Below are positions 62,297 to 64,000 of a DNA stretch of 64,000 bases, piece after piece. The stretch is from Lacisediminihabitans profunda. Its GTDB lineage: Bacteria > Actinomycetota > Actinomycetes > Actinomycetales > Microbacteriaceae. Where the stretch lies: contig NZ_VRMG01000008.1 in the NCBI RefSeq assembly GCF_008040105.1, positions 124,001 through 188,000 on the forward strand. The letters are read 5' to 3'. The position numbers and the translations under genes are program-made. Below the pieces are notes generated by a model that did no database searches, was not told where the DNA came from, and worked only from the letters and a program-made list of their open reading frames with translations. Numbering within the stretch: the first letter of the stretch is position 1; the number at the start of each line of letters is the position of its first letter.

Positions 62297-64000
62297 GCGG
62301 ACAGCAGGTCAGACCAACAAACGACCATCTGTTGAACCTGGGGATCGGGGTAATGGCCGCCGGCTTCGCGTTCGCCCTCGTTCTCCGCGGGGCGGGCACT
62401 GTCACCGCCTGGCTGACCGGGCTTCCGGCGCCGACGGGCGGGATCGGTTCCGGCCTCGGAGTGTTCACCCACCCGTTGAGCCCCGGGACTCCGCTCGGCG
62501 CGCAGGGCCTGAACTGGGTCCTGTACTGGGGTGTCGTTGCGGTGACCCTGGCCGTCATCCTGGTGCCGACGATCTGGGCGGTGACGAAGATCCGCGCCCA
62601 CCGGCGGCAAGTCGACCCGCGAAAACTCGACGGCACCGCCAGCAGCGCCGAGGTTGCGCAGGTCGCATCGCCGAAGCTGCTGGTGAAACGAGCGCGAACG
62701 CTCCGCCCGTCCCTCGAGCACCCCACGGCGGCAGAAGTCGGATACCTTCTCGGGACAGCCCGGGGCAGGCAGGTATGGGCAACGGTCGAGGACTCCATCC
62801 TCCTCATCGGGCCACCACGCAGCGGCAAGGGACTCCACATCGTCATCAATGCCATCCTCGACGCCGCCGGCGCCGTCATCACCACCAGCACCAGACCCGA
62901 CAACCTCGCCGCCACCCTCCACGCCCGGGCACGGTCGGGACCGGTCGCGGTGTTCGACCCGCAACAGCTCGCCCCAGGACTCCCGGTGGGGTTGCGGTGG
63001 TCACCGGTGCGCGGCTGCGAAGACCCGCTCACTGCGATGATCCGCGCGACCGGCCTCGCCGCATCTACAGGACTCGGTGGCGGCGGGGTCGACAACGGAT
63101 CGTTTTGGGAAGGCAAAACGAGGGCAGCGATTCAATCCCTCCTGCACGCCGCAGCTCTCGACGGGAGAGACGCCCGCACCCTTTACCAGTGGGCGCTGAA
63201 CCCCACAGCAGCATCCGATGCCGTCCGCATCCTGCAAACCCACCCCAGTGCGGCGGACGGGTGGGCGGACTCCCTCGACTCGATGATTCAATCCGACCCG
63301 AGGACCCGCGACTCCATCTGGCAGGGCGTCGGCCTGGCTTTCCAAGCTCTCGCCGACCCCCGTGTCCTCGATGCCGTCACCCCACGCCCCGGCGAGGAAT
63401 TCGACCCCACCGACTTCCTCCAACACCACGGCACCCTCTACCTCCTCGCCACCGGCGCCGGGGCCGGCGCATCCGCGGCACTCGTCGCCGCGTTCATCGA
63501 GGACCTCGTCGAAGTCGCCCGGAAACTCGCCGCCCGCTCCCCCGGCGCACGACTCGACCCGCCGGTCCTGATGGCGCTTGACGAAATTGGCAACCTTGCA
63601 CCGCTGCCATCGTTGCCGACTCTGATGGCAGAGGGCGGCGGCACCGGGATCACGACCATGCCGGTCCTTCAATCCCTCGCCCAGGCGCGGGAGAAATGGG
63701 GCGACAACAACGCCAACGCCCTCTGGGACGCCAGCATCGTCAAAATCATCCTCGGCGGCGCCTCCAACAGCCGTGACCTCCAAGACCTCTCGACCCTCAT
63801 CGGTGAACGTGACGAGCAAACCGACTCCGTGTCCACCGACCAATACGGTGGCTACTCGTCCCAACGCTCACTGCGCCGAGTCCCCGTGATGCCACCGGAC
63901 ATCCTTCGCACCCTCCCGTTCGGCACCAGCGTTGTCATGCTCCGCACCTCCAGGCCCATCGTCGTCGATCTGCGCCCCTGGACCGCCCGACCCGACGCGC
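62293..64000 (+). CDS. VirD4/TraG-family coupling protein, 3' end outside window
   Basis: An open frame from GTG 62293 to the right edge (569 codons, no stop seen). It has two N-terminal membrane helices (IGVMAAGFAFALVLRGAG; WGVVAVTLAVILVPTIWAV), Walker A LLIGPPRSGKGLHIV (about residue 173), Walker B PVLMALDEIGNLAPLP (about 424) and GTGITTMPVLQSLAQAREKW followed by IVKIILGGASNSRDL, the VirD4/TraG/TraM-recognition pattern. It would connect the relaxase-DNA complex to the T4SS. The C-terminus lies outside the window. Confidence 0.88.
   Translation, partial: MSGQQVRPTNDHLLNLGIGVMAAGFAFALVLRGAGTVTAWLTGLPAPTGGIGSGLGVFTHPLSPGTPLGAQGLNWVLYWGVVAVTLAVILVPTIWAVTKIRAHRRQVDPRKLDGTASSAEVAQVASPKLLVKRARTLRPSLEHPTAAEVGYLLGTARGRQVWATVEDSILLIGPPRSGKGLHIVINAILDAAGAVITTSTRPDNLAATLHARARSGPVAVFDPQQLAPGLPVGLRWSPVRGCEDPLTAMIRATGLAASTGLGGGGVDNGSFWEGKTRAAIQSLLHAAALDGRDARTLYQWALNPTAASDAVRILQTHPSAADGWADSLDSMIQSDPRTRDSIWQGVGLAFQALADPRVLDAVTPRPGEEFDPTDFLQHHGTLYLLATGAGAGASAALVAAFIEDLVEVARKLAARSPGARLDPPVLMALDEIGNLAPLPSLPTLMAEGGGTGITTMPVLQSLAQAREKWGDNNANALWDASIVKIILGGASNSRDLQDLSTLIGERDEQTDSVSTDQYGGYSSQRSLRRVPVMPPDILRTLPFGTSVVMLRTSRPIVVDLRPWTARPDA

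Noticed and set aside
1-64000. CRISPR arrays, insertion sequences, rRNA or tRNA genes
   Set aside because: I saw no regularly spaced direct repeats, transposase motifs, or structural RNA genes anywhere in the window.

Overview
The window is high-GC DNA with strong Shine-Dalgarno sites, frequent GTG/TTG starts and actinobacterial family signatures: an SCO6880-type T4SS protein, DUF2637, a MobF relaxase linked to dprA and parB-like genes, and a LexA box of the TCGAAC-N4-GTTCGA type. It most likely comes from an actinobacterium, perhaps Microbacteriaceae. It lies inside a conjugative element (an integrative conjugative element or a large plasmid). Neither end of the element is visible, and I found no tRNA, rRNA, CRISPR array or transposase.

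Layout. (1) 1-1.4 kb: a large serine recombinase whose 3' part runs off the left edge. (2) 1.4-23.5 kb: a dense defence island. The plus strand carries a Gabija pair (gajA/gajB), a HEPN-motif protein with a small partner, an HNH-type protein and a giant YobI-like P-loop NTPase. The minus strand carries a Ymh/TIGR02391 HEPN-type protein, a PD-(D/E)XK-like protein, a helicase-nuclease, a second Ymh gene broken by a TGA, and a Lamassu/ABC-3C-like trio (middle component, zinc-motif SMC-like ATPase, large protein with a C-terminal nuclease), then a membrane-anchored protein. (3) 23.6-31.0 kb: small genes, one with a LexA-like box, then a mobilisation/maintenance block: MobF relaxase, DprA and a ParB-like protein, with hairpins before the relaxase that could be oriT. 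(4) 31.5-49.9 kb: catabolic cargo in two eight-gene operons, each with a divergent regulator. The first looks like Amadori-compound (fructosamine) use: SIS deglycase, PfkB kinase, a sugar ABC importer without its own ATPase, two SDRs and mannose-6-phosphate isomerase, under a GntR/HutC regulator. The second has a complete polar amino-acid ABC importer, an FAD amine oxidase, RidA, an aspartase-like lyase, a CitE-like lyase and an MmgE/PrpD protein, under a LacI regulator with palindromic operators. (5) 50.2-64 kb: the transfer operon: ArdC-like antirestriction protein, DUF2637 protein, sigma-like protein, second ParB-like protein, VirB8-like protein, peptidoglycan hydrolase, two VirB2-like small membrane proteins, VirB6/TrbL, SCO6880, VirB4 and a VirD4 coupling protein cut by the right edge.

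How the parts fit. The relaxase (left) and the T4SS with coupling protein (right) would together move the element, ArdC would protect incoming DNA, and the defence and catabolic genes are cargo. The region most worth pursuing is the minus-strand block 21156-13014. A helicase-nuclease, a HEPN protein and a Lamassu-like SMC/nuclease trio are adjacent and co-directional, and the HEPN gene has a nonsense codon exactly at its predicted catalytic arginine.
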